DNA from: Variovorax ginsengisoli
Lineage (GTDB): Bacteria; Pseudomonadota; Gammaproteobacteria; Burkholderiales; Burkholderiaceae_C
NCBI RefSeq assembly: GCF_030811835.1
Contig: NZ_JAUSRO010000004.1
Coordinates: forward strand, 310,001 to 374,000
Length of the DNA stretch: 64,000 nt
Direction of reading: 5' to 3'
Shown here: positions 18,011-25,995 of the stretch, piece by piece
How positions within the stretch are numbered: position 1 is the stretch's first letter
How the letters are laid out: the number at the start of each line of letters is the position of its first letter
Notes under the pieces: generated by a model
Told to the model about the DNA's origin: nothing
What the model saw: only the letters and a program-made list of their open reading frames with translations
Databases searched by the model: none
Position numbers and translations under genes: made by a program

Positions 18011-18030
18011 ATGATTGTAGCTACAATCAT
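18011..18030. promoter_or_regulatory. Perfect 20-bp palindromic operator between marR-type gene and thioesterase gene
   Basis: ATGATTGTAGCTACAATCAT at 18011-18030 is a perfect inverted repeat with no spacer, at the start side of the MarR gene and 30-50 bp before the thioesterase start. MarR dimers typically bind such 16-20 bp palindromes; the core TTGTAGCTACAA is AT-rich in GC-rich surroundings. Confidence 0.75.
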
Positions 18031-18059
18031 TGCATATGCAACTTTAATCGGAGATGATG

Positions 18060-18605
18060 ATGACGCAGGAAACGATGGACCGCTGGCTGGCCGACGAACG
18101 CGACGTGCTGGCCCGGCTGGAGGCCGGTCCGGGCCCCGGGCTTGCGCGGCCCGAACAGATTGCCGGCAAGACCGGCCTGGAAGTCATGCAGGCCATGCTG
18201 GCCGGAGAGATTCCGTTCGCGGCGATCGCGCAGACACTGGACTTCGTGATCGTCGAGGTCGACCAGGGACGTGCCGTGTTCCAGGGAACACCGCTCGCAC
18301 GGCACCTGAACCCGCTGGGCACCATCCACGGTGGCTGGGTCGCGACGCTGCTCGACTCGGCGCTGGGCTGCGCCGTCCATACCATGCTGCCGCCGGGCCG
18401 CGGCTACACCACCGCCGAGCTGGGCGTGAACTACGTCAAGGGCCTCACACCGAAGGTGCAGCGCGTGCGCGCCGAAGGCAAGGTGATCCATTGCGGCCGC
18501 CAGCTCGCCACGGCCGAGGCTCGCGTTGTCGGCGCCGACGGCACGCTGTATGCGCATGCGACCACCACCTGCCTGGTGTTCGAGGCGCCGGCTGCGCAGC
18601 GCTGA
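18060..18605 (+). CDS. PaaI family hot-dog thioesterase
   Basis: A 181-residue hot-dog fold protein of the PaaI/YbgC type. The family motif is NPLGTIHGGWVATLLDSALGCAVHT, with His-Gly-Gly at the helix start, followed by the strands TAELGVNYVKGLTP and VRAEGKVIHCGRQLATAEARV. It probably hydrolyses an aryl- or acyl-CoA. Three ATGs occur in a row (18054, 18057, 18060); GGAG at 18050-18053 is correctly spaced only for the last. It is divergent from the MarR gene across the palindrome. Confidence 0.85.
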   Translation: MTQETMDRWLADERDVLARLEAGPGPGLARPEQIAGKTGLEVMQAMLAGEIPFAAIAQTLDFVIVEVDQGRAVFQGTPLARHLNPLGTIHGGWVATLLDSALGCAVHTMLPPGRGYTTAELGVNYVKGLTPKVQRVRAEGKVIHCGRQLATAEARVVGADGTLYAHATTTCLVFEAPAAQR

Positions 18606-18687
18606 ATCACGGGGGTCCGAGGGGGCTGCAGGGCTGCAATAGGCCTCGGCCGGGTAAGCGCTTTGCACGCTGGCGCGCAGGTGCTGG

Positions 18688-18702
18688 TTGATAATTATTC
18701 GC
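18688..18702. promoter_or_regulatory. Fur-box-like site upstream of iron importer
   Basis: TTGATAATTATTCGC lies 69-83 bp before the iron receptor start. Its left half TGATAAT matches the 7-1-7 Fur consensus perfectly, and the right half matches at ATT only (10 of 14 positions overall). It is the only AT-rich stretch in the gap. Confidence 0.5.
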
Positions 18703-18770
18703 GTCTACGCCGTCGCTTGCAGGCGGCCACATCGCTACACCACACCTTGTTTTTCCGGAGGATCTCCCCC

Positions 18771-19832
18771 ATGAACGCTGTCCTGTGCGCACCCGCGCAT
18801 GCCGCCCGTGCACTGAGCTGCGCCGCCCTTGCCGTGTCGGGACTGGCATTCGCCGTGCCGGCCCATGCTGCCGGCGAACTCACGCTCTACACGACGCGCG
18901 AGCCGGCGCTCATCCAGCCGCTGATCTCGGCGTTCAGCGCGCAGAGCAAGATCCAGGTCAACACCGTCTTCGTGAAAGACGGCCTGCTCGAACGCGTCAA
19001 GGCCGAGGGCACCCGCTCGCCGGCGGACCTGCTGATGACCGTCGACGTCGGCAATCTGCTCGACCTGGTCGAAGGCGGGGTGACGCAGCCGGTGAAATCG
19101 AGTGCGCTCGAGTCCGCCATTCCGGCCAACCTGCGCGGCGCCGACGGTCAGTGGTTCAGCCTGTCGATGCGCGCGCGCGTGCTGTACGCCGACAAGTCGC
19201 TGCCGCTGACAAGCTTCCGCTACGAAGACCTGGCGGCCCCCCAATGGAAGGGCAAGGTCTGCATCCGCGCCGGCCAGCACCCCTACAACACCGCGCTCGT
19301 GGCCGCACTCATCGCGCACGACGGCGAGGCGAAGGCCGAGCAGTGGCTGCGCGGCGTCAAAGCCAACCTGGCACGCAAAGCCACCGGCGGCGACCGCGAC
19401 GTGGCACGCGACATCCTGGGCGGCATCTGTGACATCGGCGTGGCCAACTCCTACTATGTCGGCCAGATGAAGGCCGCCAAGGAAGGCAGCGACGCGCGCA
19501 AGTGGGGCGATGCGATCAAGGTGTTGAAGCCGACGTTCGCCAGCGCCAGGAGCGGTGGCACGCACGTGAACATCAGCGGTGCGGCCGTGGCCAGGAACGC
19601 GCCGAACCAGGCCAACGCAGTCAAGCTGCTGGAGTTCCTGGTCTCCGAACCGGCGCAGGCGCTGTACGCACAAGCTAACTACGAATACCCGGTGCGCAAG
19701 GGCGTGGCGCTCGACCCGATCGTGGCGTCGGCCATCGGTGAACTCAAGGTCGACCCTCTGCCGCTGACCGAGATCGCGCGCTATCGCAAGCAAGCCAGCG
19801 CGCTCGTGGACAAGGTCGGTTTCGACCAGTGA
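18771..19832 (+). CDS. Fe(3+) ABC transporter substrate-binding protein
   Basis: A 353-residue periplasmic ferric-binding protein of the FbpA/FutA class. A 33-residue signal peptide ending VPAHAA precedes GELTLYTTREPALIQPLISAF. The conserved body contains ADLLMTVDVGNL, KGKVCIRAGQHPYNTALVAALI and the tyrosine pair in VANSYYVGQM, the usual iron ligands. GGAGG at 18757-18761 supports ATG 18771. It is the first gene of a three-gene importer whose members overlap by 4 bp, behind a Fur-box-like sequence. Confidence 0.92.
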   Translation: MNAVLCAPAHAARALSCAALAVSGLAFAVPAHAAGELTLYTTREPALIQPLISAFSAQSKIQVNTVFVKDGLLERVKAEGTRSPADLLMTVDVGNLLDLVEGGVTQPVKSSALESAIPANLRGADGQWFSLSMRARVLYADKSLPLTSFRYEDLAAPQWKGKVCIRAGQHPYNTALVAALIAHDGEAKAEQWLRGVKANLARKATGGDRDVARDILGGICDIGVANSYYVGQMKAAKEGSDARKWGDAIKVLKPTFASARSGGTHVNISGAAVARNAPNQANAVKLLEFLVSEPAQALYAQANYEYPVRKGVALDPIVASAIGELKVDPLPLTEIARYRKQASALVDKVGFDQ

Positions 19833-21511
19833 TTCCCTGGCGCAGGCCTGTGGGCCTGCCTCCCGTCGGCCCCACCTGGCGCATCGCCTCGCTGGCGATC
19901 GCGGTTGGGGTGCTCGCGCCGGTCGTGAGCCTGGCCTGGATCGCGCTCGGCTCGGGACTGGGCCACTGGACGAATCTCCTGCAGAACGTGCTGCCCCAGG
20001 CAGCGCTGAACACGGCCCTGCTGCTGGCAGGCGTCGGAGCGATGGTGCTGCTGATCGGCACCGGTTGCGCCTGGCTGGTCACGGTGTGCGACTTTCCCGG
20101 CCGCGGCATGCTGCACTGGGCACTGCTGCTGCCGTTGGCCATGCCGACCTACATCGTCGCCTTCGCCTACCTCGACCTGCTGCACCCGATCGGGCCGGTG
20201 CAGGGTGCCATACGCTGGCTGACGGGCTTCGAGAGCCCGCGCCAGTTCCGCCTGCCCGACCTGCGCTCGCTGCCCGGCGCCATCCTGGTGCTCGGCTTCG
20301 TGCTCTATCCCTACGTCTACATGACGGCGCGCGCGATGTTCATGACGCAGCCCGCGCACTGGATGGAGGCCGCGCGCACGCTGGGTGAAGGACGTGCGGG
20401 CGCCTTCTTCCGTGTCGCACTGCCGCTCGCGCGCCCGGCGCTGGCCGTCGGGCTGAGCCTGGCGCTGCTGGAGACGCTCAACGACATCGGCGCCTCGGAA
20501 TTCCTCGGCGTGAACACGCTGACGGTGGCGGTCTACACCACATGGATCACACGTTCCGATCTGGCCGGTGCCGCCCAGATCGCCTGCGCGATGCTGGTCG
20601 TGGTGGTGGCATTGGTGGGGCTGGAACGACATGGGCGCCGCCACCAGCGCTTCGGCTCGGCGCAGCGCATGCACGCGTTGCAGCCCAGGCGTCTGCAGGG
20701 CGCGGCCGCCTGGCTTGCGACCACCGTGGCAACGCTCCCGGTGCTCATCGGTTTCGTCGCGCCGGCGCTTTACCTGGTGTGGGAAACGGTCAAGCGGTTG
20801 CGCCTGGGGCACGGTCTGTCGCCGGGCCTGATCGGCAGCCTGGGCAACACGCTGGGTCTGGCCGCGGGCGTGACCACCGCCGCAGTGGCCGGTGGCCTCA
20901 TCGTGGCCTGGGCGACGCGGCAGTCAGGCTCCACCCCGACGCGTACGCGCTGGCAGGCGCGCGCGGCGTCGCTGGGCTATGCCGTGCCGGGGACCGTGCT
21001 GGCGATCGGGCTGCTCACGCCCGCGCTGGCGTTCGACGCCGGTCTGGCCACGCTGCTGGGGCTGCCCGGCCTGCCGCTGATGGCCGCGGGCGTGGTGCTG
21101 GTCGCGGCCTGCACGCTCCGCTTCCTGGCCATGCCGGTGGGCGGCATCGAGGCCGGCCTCGCACGCCTGCCGCCTGCGCTCGAACAGGCGTCCCGGCTGC
21201 TGGGCGAGAACCCGGCCGGCACGCTGCGCCGCGTGCACCTGCCGCTGCTTCGGCCCGCGCTGGCCGCGGCGGCGCTGCTGGTCTTCGTCGATGCGATGAA
21301 GGAACTGCCAGCCACGCTGCTGCTGCGGCCCGCAAATTTCGACACGCTCGCGACCTGGCTGTATGCCGAGGCGGCACGTGGCACCTACGAAGAAGGCGCG
21401 ATCGCCGCGCTCGGGATCGTGCTGGCCGGACTGCTGCCGGTGGTGCTGCTCGCGCGTACACAACTCGCCGGTGCTGCGACAGCGCCTCGCCACGGACACC
21501 CATCCTCATGA
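19829..21511 (+). CDS. Fe(3+) ABC transporter permease (fused two-domain)
   Basis: A 560-residue inner-membrane permease with two homologous halves, as in FbpB/SfuB. The two coupling loops are EAARTLGEGRAGAFFRVALP and EQASRLLGENPAGTLRRVHLP. ADEF-like NDIGASEFLGVNTLTVAVYTTW follows the first half. GTG at 19829 overlaps the receptor stop (GTGA) and is the most likely start. A single chain therefore supplies both halves of the channel. Confidence 0.9.
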   Translation: MIPWRRPVGLPPVGPTWRIASLAIAVGVLAPVVSLAWIALGSGLGHWTNLLQNVLPQAALNTALLLAGVGAMVLLIGTGCAWLVTVCDFPGRGMLHWALLLPLAMPTYIVAFAYLDLLHPIGPVQGAIRWLTGFESPRQFRLPDLRSLPGAILVLGFVLYPYVYMTARAMFMTQPAHWMEAARTLGEGRAGAFFRVALPLARPALAVGLSLALLETLNDIGASEFLGVNTLTVAVYTTWITRSDLAGAAQIACAMLVVVVALVGLERHGRRHQRFGSAQRMHALQPRRLQGAAAWLATTVATLPVLIGFVAPALYLVWETVKRLRLGHGLSPGLIGSLGNTLGLAAGVTTAAVAGGLIVAWATRQSGSTPTRTRWQARAASLGYAVPGTVLAIGLLTPALAFDAGLATLLGLPGLPLMAAGVVLVAACTLRFLAMPVGGIEAGLARLPPALEQASRLLGENPAGTLRRVHLPLLRPALAAAALLVFVDAMKELPATLLLRPANFDTLATWLYAEAARGTYEEGAIAALGIVLAGLLPVVLLARTQLAGAATAPRHGHPSS

Positions 21512-22206
21512 CGCCTCTGCTGAGTTCGACCCTGCGCCTGGACGAGGTCCGCATCGCCTACGACGGCGGCCGAGGCCGGCACGTGGCGGTCGACCAGTTC
21601 TCGCTCGCCCTCGATGCCGGCCAGATCGCTTGTCTGCTGGGCCCGTCGGGCTGCGGCAAGACCACCGTGCTGCGCGCCATTGCTGGCTTCGAGCCGGTAC
21701 GCGCGGGCCGCATCAGCCTGGGCGAAGTCACGCTTTCCTCCGCCACGGTGCACCTGCCGCCCGAACGGCGGCGCGTGGGCATGATGTTCCAGGAATACGC
21801 GTTGTTCCCGCACCTCACGGCCGCGCAGAACATCGCCTTCGGGCTGCGCCGGCAGCCACGTGAAGCGCAGCATGCGCGCGCCAAGGAACTGCTCGCCTTG
21901 GTCGGGCTGGCAGAGGCCGGCGGACGCTATCCGCACGAGCTCTCGGGCGGCCAGCAGCAGCGCATTGCGCTGGCGCGTGCGCTGGCACCCTCCCCCGCGC
22001 TGCTGCTGCTCGACGAGCCCTTTTCCAATCTCGACGTCGACACGCGCGAGCGCCTGACCGCGGAGGTGCGCGACATCCTCAAGCACGCCGGCCAGACCGC
22101 CTTGCTGGTAACCCACAATCAGGCCGAAGCCCAGGCGATGGCCGATCACGTCGGCCTGATGCACAACGGACGCCTCGCGCGCTGGGACGGCGTCACGCGG
22201 ACCTGA
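21508..22206 (+). CDS. Fe(3+) ABC transporter ATP-binding protein, short form
   Basis: A 232-residue ATPase with Walker A LGPSGCGKTT (from residue 44), Q-loop MMFQEYALFPHLT (from 92), signature LSGGQQQRIALARAL (from 145), Walker B LLLLDEPFSNLD (from 166) and switch His in VTHNQAEA. Most FbpC proteins are near 350 residues and carry a C-terminal regulatory/TOBE extension. Here the protein ends soon after the catalytic core (HNGRLARWDGVTRT), so it lacks that domain. ATG 21508 overlaps the permease stop by 4 bp. Everything before it in the open frame is shadow. Confidence 0.9.
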   Translation: MTPLLSSTLRLDEVRIAYDGGRGRHVAVDQFSLALDAGQIACLLGPSGCGKTTVLRAIAGFEPVRAGRISLGEVTLSSATVHLPPERRRVGMMFQEYALFPHLTAAQNIAFGLRRQPREAQHARAKELLALVGLAEAGGRYPHELSGGQQQRIALARALAPSPALLLLDEPFSNLDVDTRERLTAEVRDILKHAGQTALLVTHNQAEAQAMADHVGLMHNGRLARWDGVTRT

Positions 22207-22212
22207 GGCCAT

Positions 22213-23190
22213 TCAGTCGGGCGCCATCAACCGCCACAGCGCTTCGGCCGCCGCGGACATTTCCGCGGGCTGGCGGTACAGGCGAATCTCCACCGGCACA
22301 CGCCAGTGCGCCGCGCCCCCCTCCACCAGCCGCCCTTCGCGCAGGTCGTCGGCGACCAGGCTCAGGGGCAGCCAGGCCAGCCCCCGACCTTCGAGGGCCA
22401 AAGTGCGCAGCAGCACCGCGTGGTGGGCCGTGAAGACCACGGGGAAGGCCGGCGCCGCTACGTTGTCGACCCCGTTGCTCGCGGCATTGGCCGGCGCGTT
22501 GGCCGCGTGGGCGTTGAGCACGGTGCGCACGATCCGGCCCAGGCCGGAGGCCTCGCTGTAGGCCAGCACGGCGGGGTCCTCCATCGCACCCGGGCGCGCC
22601 GAAGCATCCAGCGCATGCAGCGGTTCGCCGCCCGGTCCCGGCGCGCTCACCGGCATCAGCACGTCATCGCTCAGGCGATGCGTCGGGTATGCCGCGTCGT
22701 CCAGCCGGCCGGGCACTGCCGCATGACCATGGCACAGCACGAACTGCACGCGCCGTTGCAGCATCAGGTCCTCGCAGGCGTGCGAACTGTCCGACAGCGT
22801 CTGGATCGGCCCGAGCCGCAACTGCGCCTCGATGCCCCCGAGCCATCGCGGGAAAAAGGTGAGCGACAGGACGTGCGTGGCTGCAAAGCTCAGGCTTGCC
22901 GCATCGCGTTCATGGGCCGCGCGGGCCTGCGTGCGGGCAGCCTGCAAACCGGCCAGCGTTTCCTGCAGTAAGGGAAGAAAGCGCGCACCCGCCGCCGTCA
23001 ACGCCGCCGGGTGCGCACTGCGATCGAACAGTGCCACGCCCACCCATTCCTCCAGCCCGCGGATGTGGCGGCTGAAGGCAGGCTGGGCGATCGAGCGCGC
23101 CTGCGCGGCGCGCGAGAAATTGCCGCAGTCGGCCAGTGCCAGGAAATCCTCCAGCCATTCGAGGTCGAGGGGACGGTTGCCGGGGCCCAT
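22213..23190 (-). CDS. LysR family transcriptional regulator
   Basis: A 325-residue LysR-type regulator. The N-terminal helix-turn-helix runs LEWLEDFLALADCGNFSRAAQARSIAQPAFSRHIRGLEEWVGVALFDRS, and the C-terminal effector domain is diverged. ATG 23190 starts it seven residues before the HTH. It diverges from the D-tartrate dehydratase gene with a 115-bp gap, the classical LysR arrangement, so it probably activates that gene with tartrate or a related acid as coinducer. It is convergent with the iron ATPase, 6 bp away. Confidence 0.88.
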   Translation of the reverse strand: MGPGNRPLDLEWLEDFLALADCGNFSRAAQARSIAQPAFSRHIRGLEEWVGVALFDRSAHPAALTAAGARFLPLLQETLAGLQAARTQARAAHERDAASLSFAATHVLSLTFFPRWLGGIEAQLRLGPIQTLSDSSHACEDLMLQRRVQFVLCHGHAAVPGRLDDAAYPTHRLSDDVLMPVSAPGPGGEPLHALDASARPGAMEDPAVLAYSEASGLGRIVRTVLNAHAANAPANAASNGVDNVAAPAFPVVFTAHHAVLLRTLALEGRGLAWLPLSLVADDLREGRLVEGGAAHWRVPVEIRLYRQPAEMSAAAEALWRLMAPD

Positions 23191-23305
23191 GTCTGCGGTC
23201 GGGAATAGTTGTATGCGATTCGGGTATTGGACGGCGGCAGTCCCCACGGAAAAAGATGCACGCCTTCCCTTTCATTATCCCTGCGCCACCGCAGCCTGCC
23301 CGCTC

Positions 23306-24472
23306 ATGAAAATCGTCAACATCCTTGAATCGACCCGGCCCATCAAGTCGGACATTCGCAACGCCTACATCGACTTTTCGAAGATGACGCTGAGCCTGGT
23401 GGCCGTGGTCACCGACGTGGTCCGCGACGGCCGGCCCGTGATCGGCTACGGCTTCAACTCCAACGGGCGCTATGGCCAGGGCGGGTTGATCCGCGAGCGC
23501 TTCCTGCCACGCCTGCTCGAGGCCGAGCCTGCCTCGCTGTGCAACGAGACCGGGGACAACCTTGACCCGCACAAGATCTGGGCGCGCATGATGATCAACG
23601 AGAAGCCCGGCGGCCACGGCGAGCGCTCGGTGGCCGTGGGCACCATCGACATGGCGGTATGGGACGCCGTCGCCAAGATCGCGGGCCAGCCGCTCTACCA
23701 ACTGCTGGCAGAGCGCTACGGCAACGGCACGCCGAACCCGCGCGTGTTCGTCTACGCGGCAGGCGGCTATTACTACCCCGGCAAGGGCGTCGACGGCCTG
23801 CAGCGCGAAATGGCCAGCTACCTGGAGCGCGGCTACTCGGTCGTGAAGATGAAGATCGGCGGTGCCACGCTGGCCGAGGACTGTGCGCGCATCGAATCGG
23901 TGCTGAAGATCCTCGGCCCGGGCCAGCAACTGGCGGTGGACGCCAACGGCCGCTTCGACCTGCCCACCGCGATCGCTTACGGCCGCGCCCTCTCGCAGTA
24001 CCCGCTGTTCTGGTACGAAGAAGCCGGCGACCCGCTCGACTACGAGCTGCAGGCCCGGCTCGGCGAGGTCTACCAGGGTCCGATGGCCACGGGCGAGAAC
24101 CTGTTCTCGATGCAGGACGCGCGCAACCTGATTCGCCACGGCGGCATGCATCCCGAACGCGACTGGCTGCAGTTCGACTGTGCCTTGAGCTACGGGCTGG
24201 TCGAATACCTGCGCACGCTCGACATGCTCAAGACGTACGGCTGGTCGCCGTCACGCTGCATCCCCCATGGCGGCCACCAGATGTCGCTCGCCATTGCGGC
24301 CGGCCTGGGGCTGGGTGGCAACGAAAGCTACCCCGACCTGTTCCAGCCCTACGGCGGCTTTCCCGACGGCGTGAAGGTGAAGGACGGACACGTGGTGCTG
24401 CCGCCGCTGCCAGGCATCGGCTTCGAAGGCAAGGCCGACCTGATCGCCGAAATGCACGCGCTCGCGCGCTGA
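23306..24472 (+). CDS. tarD: D-tartrate dehydratase, enolase superfamily (TarD-like)
   Basis: A 388-residue member of the mandelate racemase branch of the enolase superfamily. Catalytic positions are visible: Lys181 and Lys183 in VVKMKIGG, metal ligands Asp212 (VDANGRF), Glu238/239 (YEEAGD) and Glu264 (TGENL), and His321 in IPHGGHQM. From memory these sit one residue off the numbering of the characterised Bradyrhizobium D-tartrate dehydratase, and overall length matches. It would dehydrate D-tartrate to oxaloacetate. ATG 23306 starts the capping domain [10 protein letters not shown] exactly. Confidence 0.85.
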   Translation: MKIVNILESTRPIKSDIRNAYIDFSKMTLSLVAVVTDVVRDGRPVIGYGFNSNGRYGQGGLIRERFLPRLLEAEPASLCNETGDNLDPHKIWARMMINEKPGGHGERSVAVGTIDMAVWDAVAKIAGQPLYQLLAERYGNGTPNPRVFVYAAGGYYYPGKGVDGLQREMASYLERGYSVVKMKIGGATLAEDCARIESVLKILGPGQQLAVDANGRFDLPTAIAYGRALSQYPLFWYEEAGDPLDYELQARLGEVYQGPMATGENLFSMQDARNLIRHGGMHPERDWLQFDCALSYGLVEYLRTLDMLKTYGWSPSRCIPHGGHQMSLAIAAGLGLGGNESYPDLFQPYGGFPDGVKVKDGHVVLPPLPGIGFEGKADLIAEMHALAR

Positions 24473-24569
24473 GTGGCCTGTAAGGATTCCACGCGGCCAG
24501 CCCGACGGGCGGCCGCATCTGCGCGGAAAATGGAGGCATTCCATATTCCTCTGCCCCACGGACCCCGCC

Positions 24570-25019
24570 ATGAGACTTCTCCATACCATGCTGCGCGTTG
24601 GCGACCTCCAGCGCTCGATCGACTTCTACACGCAGGTGCTCGGCATGAATTTGCTGCGCACCTCGGAGAACCCCGAGTACAAGTACAGCCTGGCCTTCGT
24701 CGGCTTCGACAAGGGCAACCCCGACCAGGCCGAGATCGAGCTGACCTACAACTGGGGCACCGAGAGCTACGAACTCGGCACCGCCTATGGCCACATCGCC
24801 CTCGGCGTGCCCGACGCCTACGCGGCTTGCGAGAAGATCAAGGCAGCCGGAGGCAACGTGACCCGCGAGGCCGGCCCCGTCAAGGGCGGCAGCACGGTGA
24901 TTGCTTTCGTGACGGATCCGGACGGCTACAAGATCGAATTGATACAAGCAAAATCAACGACTGGTGAAGCAAGCCGCCAGTCAGACGCCGACAACGCCGA
25001 TCCGCTACGAAGCGTTTAG
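24570..25019 (+). CDS. gloA: Lactoylglutathione lyase (glyoxalase I)
   Basis: A 149-residue glyoxalase I of the Ni-dependent type. The four metal-ligand regions are present: [14 protein letters not shown] (His), [10 protein letters not shown] (Glu), [10 protein letters not shown] (His) and [11 protein letters not shown] (Glu). It converts the glutathione-methylglyoxal hemithioacetal to S-lactoylglutathione. Residues ~132-149 ([20 protein letters not shown]) extend past the usual ~135-residue end and look like read-through, possibly acquired at the junction with the next segment. Confidence 0.92.
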   Translation: MRLLHTMLRVGDLQRSIDFYTQVLGMNLLRTSENPEYKYSLAFVGFDKGNPDQAEIELTYNWGTESYELGTAYGHIALGVPDAYAACEKIKAAGGNVTREAGPVKGGSTVIAFVTDPDGYKIELIQAKSTTGEASRQSDADNADPLRSV

Positions 25020-25034
25020 CAGAGGAGCGACAGC

Positions 25035-25202
25035 ATGCCGCGTAAGGTCGTTGTAATCGACATGGACGCTGACGCTCAGCCACCGAACCTGTGCTCTGCG
25101 ATTCCTCGCACTCCGAGGTCGTGGATCGCGAACAGGCTGCCGCCCTGCACGCCGTCCACTGGAAAGCGCGGCAGCGGCGGCTTGGCCATCGAGGTCACGT
25201 AA
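25035..25202 (+). pseudogene. 5-prime gene fragment with good ribosome binding site, 55 codons
   Basis: AGAGGAG lies 8 nt before ATG 25035, and the first residues MPRKVVVIDMDADAQPP read like a genuine start of a Rossmann or hydrolase-like strand. After about 17 residues the frame becomes proline/arginine-rich and overlaps the 3-prime end of the SMP-30 gene in antisense until a stop at 25200. I take it as the decapitated start of a lost gene at a recombination junction. No family can be named. Confidence 0.35.
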
Positions 25203-25951
25203 AGGATGTCCAGGTTCGGCCCGCCGAAATTCACGCTGGTCACCTTCTTCACTGGCATCTCGATGACGCGGTCAACGGTCCCGTCGGGCGCATAGCGGAT
25301 CAGGCGGCCGTCGTAGACCTGCGCATTCCAGAGAAATCCCTCGGCATCGACCGTCGAACCATCGGCTGCACCGCCTGTCGACATGTCAAGTTTCGTGAAA
25401 GTGCGTCGGTTCGACACATTCCCGGTGTCCAGGTCATAGTCGTAGGCCCATATCTCGCCCGACCAGGTGTCGGCGAAATAGAAGGTGCGGTCATCGGGGC
25501 TCCAGCAGGGTCCGTTGGAGCAAATGATGTGGTCATCCAGCTTGTGCAGCGACAGGTCGGTGTCGAGCCGGTAGAGCGCGCCGTTGGGGCCCTCCTCCTT
25601 GGTGTCCATGGAGCCGGCGATGAAGCGGCCGCGCCGGTCGACCTTGCCGTCGTTGAGCCGGTTGGCGGGCTTGTCGGGCTCCGGATCGACGATGAGCTGC
25701 GTCTCGCCGGTCTTGAAGTCGAGAAAGTGAAAGCCATTGGCCAGCGAAAGGACGGCACCACCGCTGCTTCGAAGCGCCATCGAGCCGATGCGCTCCGGCA
25801 CGTCCCAGGCCCTGATCTCCCGGCCATCCGCCGTGCAGCGGAAAACTTTCCTGCCGAAGCTGTCGATCCAGTAGAGGCGTTGTTCCTCGACGTCCCAGAC
25901 GGGGCCTTCGCCCAACTCTGTCTTGACGTCGACGAGGATTTCGATTCGCAT
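25076..25951 (-). CDS. SMP-30/gluconolactonase family sugar lactonase
   Basis: A 291-residue six-bladed beta-propeller lactonase. Metal ligands are Glu in LGEGPVWDVEEQRLYWID, Asn in PANRLNDGKVDRRGRFIAGSMD and Asp/Asn in the NGPCWSPDDRTFYFADTWSGEIWAYDYD blade. It would open an aldonolactone to the acid. It is the last gene of a long leftward array, 44 bp after the fused permease, and supplies the lactone-opening step for an SDR-generated lactone. Substrate specificity in this family is broad. Confidence 0.87.
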   Translation of the reverse strand: MRIEILVDVKTELGEGPVWDVEEQRLYWIDSFGRKVFRCTADGREIRAWDVPERIGSMALRSSGGAVLSLANGFHFLDFKTGETQLIVDPEPDKPANRLNDGKVDRRGRFIAGSMDTKEEGPNGALYRLDTDLSLHKLDDHIICSNGPCWSPDDRTFYFADTWSGEIWAYDYDLDTGNVSNRRTFTKLDMSTGGAADGSTVDAEGFLWNAQVYDGRLIRYAPDGTVDRVIEMPVKKVTSVNFGGPNLDILYVTSMAKPPLPRFPVDGVQGGSLFAIHDLGVRGIAEHRFGG

Positions 25952-25995
25952 GAATGTCTCCTACGTTCTCAGATGCAAAAAACGACCGCGTGCGT

